NCBI RefSeq assembly: GCF_039539485.1 | Contig: NZ_BAABDF010000002.1 | Coordinates: 79,210 to 143,209, forward strand | DNA from: Celeribacter arenosi | GTDB taxonomy: Bacteria > Pseudomonadota > Alphaproteobacteria > Rhodobacterales > Rhodobacteraceae | Length of the DNA: 64,000 nucleotides | Direction of reading: 5' to 3' | Part shown: in pieces, positions 26,568 through 35,004 of the stretch | How the letters are laid out: every line of letters begins with the position of its first letter | How positions within the stretch are numbered: position 1 is the stretch's first letter | Translations under genes and position numbers: made by a program | Notes under the pieces: generated by a model | Told to the model about the DNA's origin: nothing | The model's input: the letters and a program-made list of their open reading frames with translations, nothing else | The model's database searches: none

Positions 26568-26581
26568 TTTGGTATACCAAA
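26568..26581. promoter_or_regulatory. TGGTATACCA palindrome upstream of aminotransferase operon
   Basis: TTTGGTATACCAAA is a perfect 14-bp palindrome ending 18 bp before the aminotransferase start at 26600. The same TGGTATACCA core recurs at 30733-30748 in the same catabolic block. The shape (TGGTATACCA) is like operators of FadR/VanR-type GntR regulators. No GntR gene is in the window. Confidence 0.6.
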
Positions 26582-26599
26582 GTTGCCGGAGGACGTGTG

Positions 26600-27769
26600 A
26601 TGAGCCAGCTTAGACTTGCAGACAACCTGTCGCGCCTGGGCACGGAGAGCGCCTTTACCGTTTTGGCGCGGGCAGGGCGGCTCGCCGCTGAGGGGCGCGA
26701 CATCATCAACCTTGGCATTGGCCAGCCCGATTTCGCCACGCCGGAGCACATCGTCGAGGCCGGCGTGAAGGCGCTGCGCGACGGGCATCACGGCTACACG
26801 CCCGCAAACGGACTGCCGGTACTGCGCGAAGCGGTGGCGGCGGATTTGCACGGACGCCATGGTGTAGATGTCGATCCGGATACGGTCGTTGTAGTTCCGG
26901 GCGGAAAGCCCACGATGTTCTTTTCCATCATGATGTTCGGGCAGCCGGGGGCAGAAATCCTCTATCCCAATCCCGGGTTCCCGATCTATGAAAGCGTGAT
27001 CCGATACTCCGGAGCGACGCCGGTGCCGATCCCGCTAGAAGAGGCGCAGGGTTTCGGGTTTTCGGCGGATCAGGTTCTGGAGAAGATCACGGATCGCACA
27101 ACGCTCCTGATCATCAATTCTCCCGCCAATCCAACCGGAGGCGTGACGCCAAAGTCCGAAATAGACAAATTAGTCAGAGGGTTGGAGGAACACCCTCATG
27201 TAGCGATCCTGTCTGATGAAATCTATTCACAGATGCTCTACGGCGGGCGAACCCACGTGTCGCTTTTGCAATACCCGTCGATCCGCGACCGGCTCATCAT
27301 GCTCGACGGGTGGTCGAAAACCTATGCGATGACAGGCTGGCGTTTGGGCTATGCGGTCTGGCCAAAGGCGCTGGTCGATCCGGTGACACGTCTGTGCATC
27401 AACGACCATTCCTGTGTGAATGCCGCCGCGCAATACGCCGGTCTCGCCGCGCTTACCGGACCGCAGGACGCAGTCGAGAAAATGGTTGGTGAGTTTGACG
27501 CACGCCGCCGTGTCATCGTGGAGCGGCTCAACGCACTGCCCGGGTTTCGATGCGCCGATCCGGGGGGCGCGTTTTATGTCTTTCCCAATATCGAGGGTAC
27601 GGGGCTGCATGCCACGCAGGCGCAGGATCTGTTCCTTGACAAGGCCGGTGTAGCGACCATTGCCGGCACTTCTTTTGGCGCGTGGGGCGAGGGGTATTTG
27701 CGCTTTTCCTACGCGAACTCGCTCGACAATATTCAAACTGCGATCGACCGGATCGCCAAGCTCATTTAG
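26600..27769 (+). CDS. PLP-dependent aminotransferase, class I/II
   Basis: 389 residues from the ATG at 26600 (GGAGG upstream). Fold-type I aspartate-aminotransferase family: IINLGIGQPDFATPEHI at the start, SPANPTGGVTPKSEI, the PLP-contacting DEIYSQMLY, and the Schiff-base lysine Lys240 in DGWSKTYAMTGWRLGY. Arg is present in the C-terminal FSYAN region (YLRFSYANS). It leads the sugar-acid block and is followed after 8 bp by a 2-hydroxyacid dehydrogenase gene. A role in moving amino groups to or from a 2-keto acid is likely; the substrate is not evident. Confidence 0.88.
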   Translation: MSQLRLADNLSRLGTESAFTVLARAGRLAAEGRDIINLGIGQPDFATPEHIVEAGVKALRDGHHGYTPANGLPVLREAVAADLHGRHGVDVDPDTVVVVPGGKPTMFFSIMMFGQPGAEILYPNPGFPIYESVIRYSGATPVPIPLEEAQGFGFSADQVLEKITDRTTLLIINSPANPTGGVTPKSEIDKLVRGLEEHPHVAILSDEIYSQMLYGGRTHVSLLQYPSIRDRLIMLDGWSKTYAMTGWRLGYAVWPKALVDPVTRLCINDHSCVNAAAQYAGLAALTGPQDAVEKMVGEFDARRRVIVERLNALPGFRCADPGGAFYVFPNIEGTGLHATQAQDLFLDKAGVATIAGTSFGAWGEGYLRFSYANSLDNIQTAIDRIAKLI

Positions 27770-27777
27770 GAGACCCG

Positions 27778-28722
27778 ATGTCCAACCCAGAACTCGTCGT
27801 CGTCGCACCAGACCTCTCTGACAGGGAGCGTGCGGGATTTGAAGCCATCACCCCCTTCGTTCATCTCAACAGCCAAGAAGACGCCGTGAACCTGTCCGCG
27901 CAGGCCCGCGCCGCGGTGACCGCTATGGCGGTGAAATTCCACGGCGCGGTTGGCGGAGATCAGATGGACCGGTTTGAAAACCTCAAAACCATTGCCAACT
28001 TCGGTGTCGGCTACGACCAGATTGATGTGGCAGCGGCCACGGCTCGTGGCATCACCGTCACCAATACGCCCGATGTCCTTAACGATGATGTGGCCGACCT
28101 GACGCTTGCTATGATGCTCGCCGTGGCGCGCACAATTGTGGACGGAGATGCATGGGTGCGCTCGGGCCGTTGGGCCACGGGAGAGGCTATGCCGCTGAAC
28201 CGTAAAATGTCCGGCGCATCGGTCGGGATTGTGGGATTGGGGCGGATCGGTCAGGTGATCGCCAATCGCCTCGGCGCATTTGACATGGACATTCATTACC
28301 ATTCGCGCAGCCCGAAAGACGTGCCCTACACATATCACGCCGATGTCGTCGATCTTGCACGTTCGGTCGACTGGCTCGTCATCGCACTGGTCGGTGGGAA
28401 AGAAACCGAGGGCTATATTTCGCGCGAGGTAATCGATGCGTTAGGGGCGGAGGGTGTTGTCATCAATATTTCTCGCGGCTCGACTGTGGATGAGGGCGCG
28501 TTGCTCGACGCGTTGGAGCAGGGACGGATCGCGGGGGCCGGTCTCGATGTATTCTTGAACGAGCCGCGCATTGATCCGCGGTTCTTGGCACTCAATCAGG
28601 TTGTCCTGCAGCCACACCAAGGGTCGGCCACCGTTCAGACCCGGGTCGCGATGGGGGATTTGCAGCGCGACAACATTGCGGCCCATTTTGCTCAGCGGCC
28701 ACTTTTGTCGCCGGTGAACTGA
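27778..28722 (+). CDS. D-isomer specific 2-hydroxyacid dehydrogenase (glyoxylate/hydroxypyruvate reductase-like)
   Basis: 314 residues, ATG at 27778 behind AGGAG. The Rossmann motif is VGIVGLGRIGQVIANRL (~149-165). The catalytic triad is intact: Arg233 in INISRGS, Glu262 in FLNEP and His280 in LQPHQGS. Family enzymes reduce glyoxylate, hydroxypyruvate or other 2-keto acids with NAD(P)H. In this block it could deal with glyoxylate, hydroxypyruvate or a related keto acid. Open reading continues upstream into the aminotransferase gene, but the ribosome site decides for 27778. Confidence 0.88.
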   Translation: MSNPELVVVAPDLSDRERAGFEAITPFVHLNSQEDAVNLSAQARAAVTAMAVKFHGAVGGDQMDRFENLKTIANFGVGYDQIDVAAATARGITVTNTPDVLNDDVADLTLAMMLAVARTIVDGDAWVRSGRWATGEAMPLNRKMSGASVGIVGLGRIGQVIANRLGAFDMDIHYHSRSPKDVPYTYHADVVDLARSVDWLVIALVGGKETEGYISREVIDALGAEGVVINISRGSTVDEGALLDALEQGRIAGAGLDVFLNEPRIDPRFLALNQVVLQPHQGSATVQTRVAMGDLQRDNIAAHFAQRPLLSPVN

Positions 28723-28723
28723 G

Positions 28724-29494
28724 ATGGATTTGCCCGTAAATGCCTTCAAGCGTGCCCTAATTGCAGGGCAGCCACAGATCGGGTTCTGGTCAACAGTGCG
28801 CGATCCATTGGTAACCGAAATGCTCGCGGGATTAGGGTATGACTGGCTTTTGATCGACTGCGAACACACGCCGCGCGATATCAGTGATGTCCTTGGCAGT
28901 CTTCAGGCAATGAACGGGTATCCGACGTCTCCTGTTGTTCGCGTCACGCAGAACGATACCGCCGAGATAAAGCGCCTATTGGACATCGGCGCGCAATCGC
29001 TACTGGTGCCCTATGTGAACACGGTCGCGCAGGCGGAAAGCGCCTGTGCGGCAGTGACTTACGCACCGAACGGTGTGCGGGGCATGGGCGGCTCCATGCG
29101 TGCCAACCGGTTTGGGAGCGTGGAGGGCTACATCGAAAAGGCGAGGGCAGAAATCTGCCTGATACTGCAGATTGAAACCGTCGAGGCATTGGAAAACCTC
29201 GAAGCTATTGCGGGTGTCGAGGGTGTGGATGCGCTGTTTGTCGGGCCTGCGGATTTGGCGGCCTCGCTCGGCTATCCGGGGCAGATTGGTCACCCTGTGG
29301 TTCGCTCTGCCGTGATGGATGCGATCCGTCGCATTCGGGCCTGTGGCAAACCGGCAGGCTTTTTGTCGCTCGATCCCTCACTGGTGGACGAAGCAGTCGC
29401 CGCGGGGAGCCTGTTTACCGCGCTGGACCTCGACCACATCGCGCTGAGACGCGAAGCGATGAGCCAACTGGCCGCGTTTAAAGCCAGACACTAA
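28724..29494 (+). CDS. HpcH/HpaI family aldolase (2-keto-3-deoxy sugar acid type)
   Basis: 256 residues, start 1 bp after the previous stop. TIM barrel with family marks: IGFWSTVRDPLVTEMLAGLG, LLIDCEHTPRD (catalytic His and metal-side region), LLVPYVNT, LILQIETVEALENLEAI (metal Glu) and LFVGPADLAASLG (metal Asp). Class II pyruvate aldolase. Homologues cleave 2-keto-3-deoxy sugar acids, giving pyruvate and a short aldehyde. With XylD in the same block it would give a Dahms-type split of 2-keto-3-deoxypentonate into pyruvate and glycolaldehyde. Substrate is inferred. Confidence 0.88.
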   Translation: MDLPVNAFKRALIAGQPQIGFWSTVRDPLVTEMLAGLGYDWLLIDCEHTPRDISDVLGSLQAMNGYPTSPVVRVTQNDTAEIKRLLDIGAQSLLVPYVNTVAQAESACAAVTYAPNGVRGMGGSMRANRFGSVEGYIEKARAEICLILQIETVEALENLEAIAGVEGVDALFVGPADLAASLGYPGQIGHPVVRSAVMDAIRRIRACGKPAGFLSLDPSLVDEAVAAGSLFTALDLDHIALRREAMSQLAAFKARH

Positions 29495-29522
29495 CGCAAG
29501 ACTCCGCGGGATGGCCGCGCTG

Positions 29523-30671
29523 TCAGAGCAATCCACGCTCTGCGAGATTGCGCATCAGGGCGGCGGTGCCAAAGGTCCATGGCGCGCAATCGGGCGAACG
29601 GCGCACGGTATTGCTGAGCGCACCAAGGTGGGGCTGTGAAATCGTCACGACGTCCCCCATTTTATGTGTAAACCCCTGACCGGGTGTGTCGCGGTCCTGC
29701 ACAGGGGCAAAGAGCGTGCCCAGAAACAACATGAAGCCGTCGGGATATTGGTGGTGCGCGCCAATGGTCTGCGCCACGAGATCAGTGGGTTTGCGCGAGA
29801 TTTTTGTCATTGAAGAATGCCCGTCGAGCGTGAATCCTTCCGGCCCTTCCACACGTAGGGTGAGCTCGGCTGACGCGACGTCTGCGAGTCCATAGGTGTC
29901 GTCAAACAGGCGCAGGAAAGGCCCGATCGCGCAGGAAGCATTGTTGTCCTTTGCTTTGCCGAGAAGGAGGGCGGAGCGACCCTCCACATCGCGCAGATTG
30001 ACGTCATTGCCGAGCGTCGCGCCCTTGATGTCACCACGCGAATTCACGGCGAGGACGATTTCGGGTTCGGGGTTGTTCCACGTCGATACCGGATGCAACC
30101 CGACCGCTGCGCCATAGCCCACGGCACTCATCGGTTGGCCTTTGGTAAAGACCTCCGCATCGGGGCCAATGCCGACCTCCAGATACTGGGACCACAGGCC
30201 TTCGCTCTGCAACACCGCTTTGACCTCCATCGCGCGGGGTGATCCGGGTTCGATGCCAGAGAGGCTGGTGCCGATGCGGTCCTTGATCTTTGCACGAATG
30301 GCTTCGGCGGCGTCCGCGTCACCGGCGGCTTTTTCCTCGATCACGCGTTCAACCATGGACTCAGCGAATGTAACGCCACAGGCCTTGATCGCCTGAAGGT
30401 CACAGGGGGCGAGCAGGCGAGTGCCGGTCTGATCGGCAGTCGACCCTTGGGCAATGGTGTCGAGCGATCCAATACGTTCGCCCGCAGCCTTCGCCACATA
30501 GCCGGCCGGGTCATCCATTTCCATCAGGTCGCGAACCGTGGGCACATCGCGCGAAGTGATGTCGTAGAGATCACCGTCCCTCAGTGTTGCAACACAGGGA
30601 CCTATGCCTTCGCGCCATACGCGGGTGACGAGCGTTGCCGGATTGGCGGTCGCGGGAAAGGGGTGTTGCAT
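29523..30671 (-). CDS. xylX: 2-keto-3-deoxy-D-xylonate dehydratase, FAH family
   Basis: 382 residues. Fumarylacetoacetate-hydrolase fold with the XylX pattern of Caulobacter: LLAPCDLQAIKACGVTFAES, SQYLEVGIGPDAEVFTKGQP, HPVSTWNNPEPEIVLAVNSR (metal Glu pair) and LGNDVNLRDVEGRSALLLGK then AKDNNASCAIGPF. In the Weimberg route XylX converts 2-keto-3-deoxypentonate to 2-ketoglutarate semialdehyde. The ATG at 30671 sits 6 bp after GAGGA; an ATG at 30677 touches that site and is less likely. It is divergent from the SDR gene, with a TGGTATACCA palindrome between them. Confidence 0.85.
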   Translation of the reverse strand: MQHPFPATANPATLVTRVWREGIGPCVATLRDGDLYDITSRDVPTVRDLMEMDDPAGYVAKAAGERIGSLDTIAQGSTADQTGTRLLAPCDLQAIKACGVTFAESMVERVIEEKAAGDADAAEAIRAKIKDRIGTSLSGIEPGSPRAMEVKAVLQSEGLWSQYLEVGIGPDAEVFTKGQPMSAVGYGAAVGLHPVSTWNNPEPEIVLAVNSRGDIKGATLGNDVNLRDVEGRSALLLGKAKDNNASCAIGPFLRLFDDTYGLADVASAELTLRVEGPEGFTLDGHSSMTKISRKPTDLVAQTIGAHHQYPDGFMLFLGTLFAPVQDRDTPGQGFTHKMGDVVTISQPHLGALSNTVRRSPDCAPWTFGTAALMRNLAERGLL

Positions 30672-30732
30672 GGGCATTCCTCAAGGTCGGCTTTGCGTTT
30701 TGTCAGTACGGGAGCCGCTTGCATCGCGGCTC

Positions 30733-30748
30733 AAATGGTATACCATTT
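30733..30748. promoter_or_regulatory. TGGTATACCA palindrome between xylX and SDR
   Basis: AAATGGTATACCATTT is a perfect 16-bp palindrome in the divergent gap between xylX (start 30671) and the SDR gene. It shares TGGTATACCA with the site at 26568. One ATG inside it is in frame with the SDR gene but has no ribosome site. A GntR-type regulator acting on both directions is the likeliest binder. Confidence 0.65.
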
Positions 30749-30800
30749 TTGCCATGAACACGAGTTCGCCATCCGATGTCAACCGAGGGGGGGTAATCAA

Positions 30801-31556
30801 ATCTTCGATCTGTCGGGAAAAACCGCCCTCGTAACGGGGTCGTCCAAAGGCATAGGGTTCGCTTTGGCGACCGGGTTGGCGCAGGCGGGCGCACGCGTCG
30901 TGATGAACGCGCGGGACGCGCAGCGTCTGGATCAGGCCGCCGCGCAGTTGCGCGCGACAGGCGCGGTTGTTGACGTGCTGCCCTTTGATGTCACCGATGT
31001 GGATGCCGTGCAGCGCGCCATCAGTGACTACGAGGCCTCAAAGGGTCCGATCGACATCCTCGTCAACAACGCGGGCATGCAGCACCGTGGCCCTTTGGAG
31101 GATTTTGATCCCGCCACCTTTGACCACCTGATGCGCACCAATGTGAACAGCGCCTTTTATGTCGGGCAGGCCGTTGCGCGGAACATGATTGCGCGCAGGT
31201 CGGGAAAGATAGTCAATATCGCCTCCGTGCAATCCGCGCTCGCGCGGCCGGGTATCGCACCCTACACCGCATCCAAAGGTGCGATCACCAACCTGACAAA
31301 GGGGATGGCGACCGATTGGGCGCGACATGGCCTGAACGTGAATGCAATTGCGCCGGGGTATTTCGAAACCGAGTTGAATGCAGCCCTCGTGGCCGATGTC
31401 GATTTCTCTGCGTGGCTGGAAAACCGAACGCCACAGGGACGATGGGGGAAGGTAGAAGAGTTACAGGGCGCCTGCGTCTTCCTCGCATCCGACGCGGCAT
31501 CATTTGTGAATGGCCAAACGATCTATGTCGATGGCGGCATAACGGCGAGTCTTTAG
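30801..31556 (+). CDS. Short-chain dehydrogenase/reductase, apparent AUC start
   Basis: 251 residues if translation begins at 30801. SDR family of the gluconate 5-dehydrogenase type: FDLSGKTALVTGSSKGIGFA at the N-terminus, LVNNAGMQHRG, the catalytic Ser (NIASVQSA) and YTASKGAITN, and a C-terminal GQTIYVDGGITASL. Relatives begin M-F-D-L-S-G-K; here the codon in that place is ATC, 7 bp after a run of nine purines (GAGGGGGGG-like). The only in-frame ATG upstream is at 30735, inside the palindrome and without a ribosome site. It would add 22 atypical residues. Probable NAD(P)-dependent oxidation of a sugar or sugar acid. Confidence 0.8.
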   Translation: MFDLSGKTALVTGSSKGIGFALATGLAQAGARVVMNARDAQRLDQAAAQLRATGAVVDVLPFDVTDVDAVQRAISDYEASKGPIDILVNNAGMQHRGPLEDFDPATFDHLMRTNVNSAFYVGQAVARNMIARRSGKIVNIASVQSALARPGIAPYTASKGAITNLTKGMATDWARHGLNVNAIAPGYFETELNAALVADVDFSAWLENRTPQGRWGKVEELQGACVFLASDAASFVNGQTIYVDGGITASL

Positions 31557-31572
31557 GGAAAGGGACAATAAC

Positions 31573-32496
31573 ATGACTGACACACCCGTGATCGGCTTTA
31601 TCGGGCTGGGGTATATGGGGCATGGTATGGCTGCGAATGTCCTCAAGGCGGGCTATACGCTCTATGTTAAGGGCAACCGGAACCGCGCGCCCATCGATGA
31701 CCTCGTCGCGCAAGGTGCCAAAGAGGCTGCGACACCCCGTGAGATGGCGCAGGCCTGTGACATCATCCATCTGTGTCTTTCCAATTCGGCGCAGGTCGAG
31801 GCGGTTTTTCATGGGGATGACGGGCTTTTGGCGGGCGCGCGTCAGGGTCTGATCGTCATTGATGCCACGACCGCTGATCCGGTTTCCACACTGGCGCTAT
31901 CTGCGTTGCTCGCCGAAAAGGGCGGGGAGATTGTCGATGCGCCGCTCGGACGCACACCGAAAGAGGCAGAAGAAGGCACGCTCGACACAATGGTTGGGGG
32001 CACGGATGCGGCGGTGGCAAAGGCGATGCCTTTGATCGAATGCTGGGCTGCCAACATCACGCGCACGGGGCCGGTCGGCACAGGGCATAAGATGAAGCTC
32101 CTGATGAACTTCACCTCCATGGGATACGCCGCGCTCTATAGCGAGGCGATCACATTGGCGGCAAAGTCCGGATTGTCGCCGGATATCTTCAACGAGGTGA
32201 TCGGGAAGTCGCGTCTGTCCAACGGGTTCTTTGAAACCTTTATGCGCGGGTCAATCGGTGGTGAATCCGAAATCCACAAATTCACCATCGCCAATGCGGC
32301 GAAGGATTTGCGCTACGCGGACGCCATGGCGACCCAGGCGGGCGTCGTCAATTTGCTGGGCAGCACCTTCAAACAGTACTTTACCCACGCCGAGGCGAAA
32401 GGTCATTCTCAGGAATACGTCGTCACCATGGCCCGCCACATTGCCGCATTGAACGGCATCGATCTTGAAAAATCACTAGAGGAGTTCCGCGCGTGA
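31573..32496 (+). CDS. NAD(P)-dependent oxidoreductase, 3-hydroxyisobutyrate dehydrogenase / tartronate semialdehyde reductase family
   Basis: 307 residues. The NAD site is IGFIGLGYMGHGMAANVLKA (~6-25). The substrate loop is DAPLGRTPKEAEEGTLDTMV, where family members usually read D-A-P-V-S-G, so the loop is altered. The catalytic Lys is in GTGHKMKLLMNF. Beta-hydroxyacid dehydrogenases reduce semialdehydes such as tartronate semialdehyde. It is 16 bp after the SDR gene and overlaps the next start (GTGA). In this block it would interconvert a short 3-hydroxy acid and its semialdehyde; the changed loop leaves the substrate open. Confidence 0.88.
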   Translation: MTDTPVIGFIGLGYMGHGMAANVLKAGYTLYVKGNRNRAPIDDLVAQGAKEAATPREMAQACDIIHLCLSNSAQVEAVFHGDDGLLAGARQGLIVIDATTADPVSTLALSALLAEKGGEIVDAPLGRTPKEAEEGTLDTMVGGTDAAVAKAMPLIECWAANITRTGPVGTGHKMKLLMNFTSMGYAALYSEAITLAAKSGLSPDIFNEVIGKSRLSNGFFETFMRGSIGGESEIHKFTIANAAKDLRYADAMATQAGVVNLLGSTFKQYFTHAEAKGHSQEYVVTMARHIAALNGIDLEKSLEEFRA

Positions 32497-34265
32497 GCAA
32501 CGACACCCGAGCCGGAAAACGTTTTCGTTCGCAAGAGTGGTTCGATAACCCCAATAACCCGGGCATGACGGCGCTCTATATCGAGCGTTACCAGAACCAG
32601 GCATTCACCCGTGACGAATTGCAGAGTGATCGTCCCATCATCGGCATTGCCAACACCGGGTCCGACCTCGCGCCCTGCAACAAGATCCACGTGTTCCTGA
32701 TGGACCGGATCAAGGCGGGCATTCGCGATGGTGGGGGCATTCCGATGGAGTTCCCTGTGCATCCAATTCAGGAGACAGGTAAACGGCCAACTGCCGCATT
32801 GGATCGCAATCTCGCCTATCTCGGCCTCGTCGAGGTGCTGCATGGCTACCCGATCGACGGTGTCGTGCTGACAACGGGGTGTGACAAGACCACGCCCGCG
32901 ATGCTCATGGGGGCGGCGACGGTCGACATACCCGCGATTGCGCTCAACGGTGGGCCCATGCTCGACGGGTGGTGGAAAGGCAAACGTGCAGGCTCCGGAA
33001 CCATCATCTGGGAAAGCCGCCGTCTCTTGGTCGAAGGGAAAATCGACTATGACGAATTCATGGGGCGGGTCTGTTCCTCGGCTCCGTCGCTCGGGCATTG
33101 CAACTCCATGGGTACGGCCTCCACGATGAACGCCATGGCCGAGGCGCTGGGCATGTCCCTCACCGGAAATGCCGCGATCCCTGCGCCGTTCCGTGAACGC
33201 ATGGCGATGGCCTATGACACAGGCAAACGGATCGTGCAGATGGTCCTCGACGATCTCAAACCCTCCGACATTCTGACCCGCGAGGCCTTTGAAAACGCGA
33301 TCAAGGTCAATGCGGCGATCGGCGGGTCCACCAATGCGCCGCCCCACCTGCAAGCCATCGCGCGTCATGCCGGTGTCGATCTCAACGTGAAGGATTGGGA
33401 AACCGTCGGCTTTGACGTACCCCTAATGGTCAACATGCAGCCTGCGGGTGAATTCCTCGGCGAGAGTTTCTTTCGCGCGGGCGGTGTGCCGGCGGTGATG
33501 GGCGAATTGATGAAGGCGGGACAGCTTCATGCCAGCGCCATGACAGCGACGGGGAACACGATGGGGGCCAATCTCGCCGGTGTGGAGAGCGCGGATTTGG
33601 AGGTCGTCACGACCTATGACGCGCCACTTCGCGCGAATGCGGGTTTCAAGGTGCTTTCGGGCAACCTCTTTGATTCAGCCTTGATGAAGACCTCCGTCAT
33701 TTCGGCCGACTTCCGCGAACGGTTCCTCAAAGACGGTGTCTACGAGGCCCGCGCGGTCGTTTTTGAGGGGCCAGAGGACTACCACGAACGCATCAACGAC
33801 GCTTCCTTAGGCATTGATGAACATACAATTCTCTTTATTCGCGGCGTTGGTTGCGTGGGCTACCCGGGCTCGGCCGAAGTGGTGAATATGCAGCCGCCGG
33901 ATGCCTTGGTGCGACAGGGCATCAATCACCTTCCAACCGTGGGAGACGGGCGGCAGTCAGGCACCTCGGAGAGCCCTTCGATCCTCAACGCCTCGCCGGA
34001 ATCCGTGGTGGGCGGTGGATTGGCCTATCTCAATACGGGTGATCGGGTGCGTCTGGACCTCAACGCCAGCCGCATGGATGCCCTTGTCGAGGAGGCAGAG
34101 TGGGAGGCGCGCAAGGCGGCATGGACGCCGCCGGAGTTGCATCACCAAACCCCTTGGCAGGAGATTTATCGCACCCACGTGGGTCAATTGGCCGAAGGTG
34201 GGTGTCTGGAACTGGCAACGGCCTATCGCCGTGTCGGGCAGGATCTGCCGCGGGATAACCATTGA
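32493..34265 (+). CDS. xylD: D-xylonate / pentonate dehydratase, IlvD-Edd family
   Basis: 590 residues, GTG start overlapping the previous stop. IlvD/Edd sugar-acid dehydratase with a [2Fe-2S] cluster: Cys62 (LAPCNKIH), Cys130 (LTTGCDKTTPA) and Cys203 (GHCNSMGTASTMNA). The opening RSQEWFDNPNNPGMTALYIE and the ending GQDLPRDNH strongly resemble Caulobacter XylD. It dehydrates D-xylonate (or L-arabinonate) to 2-keto-3-deoxypentonate, the substrate of XylX and possibly of the HpcH aldolase at 28724. The pentonate specificity is by family resemblance. Confidence 0.88.
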   Translation: MSNDTRAGKRFRSQEWFDNPNNPGMTALYIERYQNQAFTRDELQSDRPIIGIANTGSDLAPCNKIHVFLMDRIKAGIRDGGGIPMEFPVHPIQETGKRPTAALDRNLAYLGLVEVLHGYPIDGVVLTTGCDKTTPAMLMGAATVDIPAIALNGGPMLDGWWKGKRAGSGTIIWESRRLLVEGKIDYDEFMGRVCSSAPSLGHCNSMGTASTMNAMAEALGMSLTGNAAIPAPFRERMAMAYDTGKRIVQMVLDDLKPSDILTREAFENAIKVNAAIGGSTNAPPHLQAIARHAGVDLNVKDWETVGFDVPLMVNMQPAGEFLGESFFRAGGVPAVMGELMKAGQLHASAMTATGNTMGANLAGVESADLEVVTTYDAPLRANAGFKVLSGNLFDSALMKTSVISADFRERFLKDGVYEARAVVFEGPEDYHERINDASLGIDEHTILFIRGVGCVGYPGSAEVVNMQPPDALVRQGINHLPTVGDGRQSGTSESPSILNASPESVVGGGLAYLNTGDRVRLDLNASRMDALVEEAEWEARKAAWTPPELHHQTPWQEIYRTHVGQLAEGGCLELATAYRRVGQDLPRDNH

Positions 34266-35002
34266 TGTCGAAAACCATCATTATCACCGGTGGCACGCGC
34301 GGCATCGGAAAGGCGACGGCAGAGGCGTTCCTCGCCGCAGGGTGGCGTGTTGGCATCATGGGGCGCACGTCGCAGGCGGTTGAAAGCATGACGCAAAGCC
34401 ACCCCAATGCACTCGGCCTCGTTGCGGATGTGACGGATGAGGGGTCTGTGGAGGCGTGCTTTGATACCGCCGTCTCCCGATGGGGGCGGGTGGATGCTCT
34501 CTTCAACAATGCGGGTGTGTCGCTCTTTGGGGCGACGGTGGATGAAATCCCCGTCGCCGATTGGCGCAACCTGATCGACACCAATGTCACGGGCGCGTTC
34601 ATTTGCGCGCGTGCCGCCTTTCGCGTGATGCGCGCGCAGGCCCCGCAGGGGGGGCGCATCATCAACAACGGATCCATCTCGGCGCAGGTCCCGCGCCCCG
34701 GATCGGCGGCCTATACGGCGTCCAAACACGCCATCACCGGCATGACGCGCACCCTTTCACTCGATGGCCGCGCGTTCAACATTGCCTGTGGCCAGATCGA
34801 CATCGGCAACGCGCTGACCGACATGGCGCAAAGCATGACCACCGGCATGCCACAGGCTGATGGCAGCGTGCGCACCGAGGCGGTGATGGATGTCGGCAAC
34901 GTTGCGCGCTCGGTCCTGCATATGGCAGAGTTGCCGTTGGAGGCGAATGTTCAGTTCATGACCGTGATGGCAACCACGATGCCCTATATCGGGCGCGGCT
35001 AA
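34265..35002 (+). CDS. Short-chain dehydrogenase/reductase
   Basis: 245 residues, ATG at 34265 sharing a base with the xylD stop (TGATG). NAD(P) site IIITGGTRGIGKATAEAF, then LFNNAGVSLFG, the catalytic Ser in NNGSISAQ and YTASKHAITGMTRTL. The C-terminus ends ANVQFMTVMATTMPYIGRG, a tail found in SDRs of sugar-oxidation clusters. By position it could oxidise an aldose to the lactone before XylD, or a downstream hydroxy acid. It is the last gene of this plus-strand run. Confidence 0.85.
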   Translation: MSKTIIITGGTRGIGKATAEAFLAAGWRVGIMGRTSQAVESMTQSHPNALGLVADVTDEGSVEACFDTAVSRWGRVDALFNNAGVSLFGATVDEIPVADWRNLIDTNVTGAFICARAAFRVMRAQAPQGGRIINNGSISAQVPRPGSAAYTASKHAITGMTRTLSLDGRAFNIACGQIDIGNALTDMAQSMTTGMPQADGSVRTEAVMDVGNVARSVLHMAELPLEANVQFMTVMATTMPYIGRG

Positions 35003-35004
35003 TC

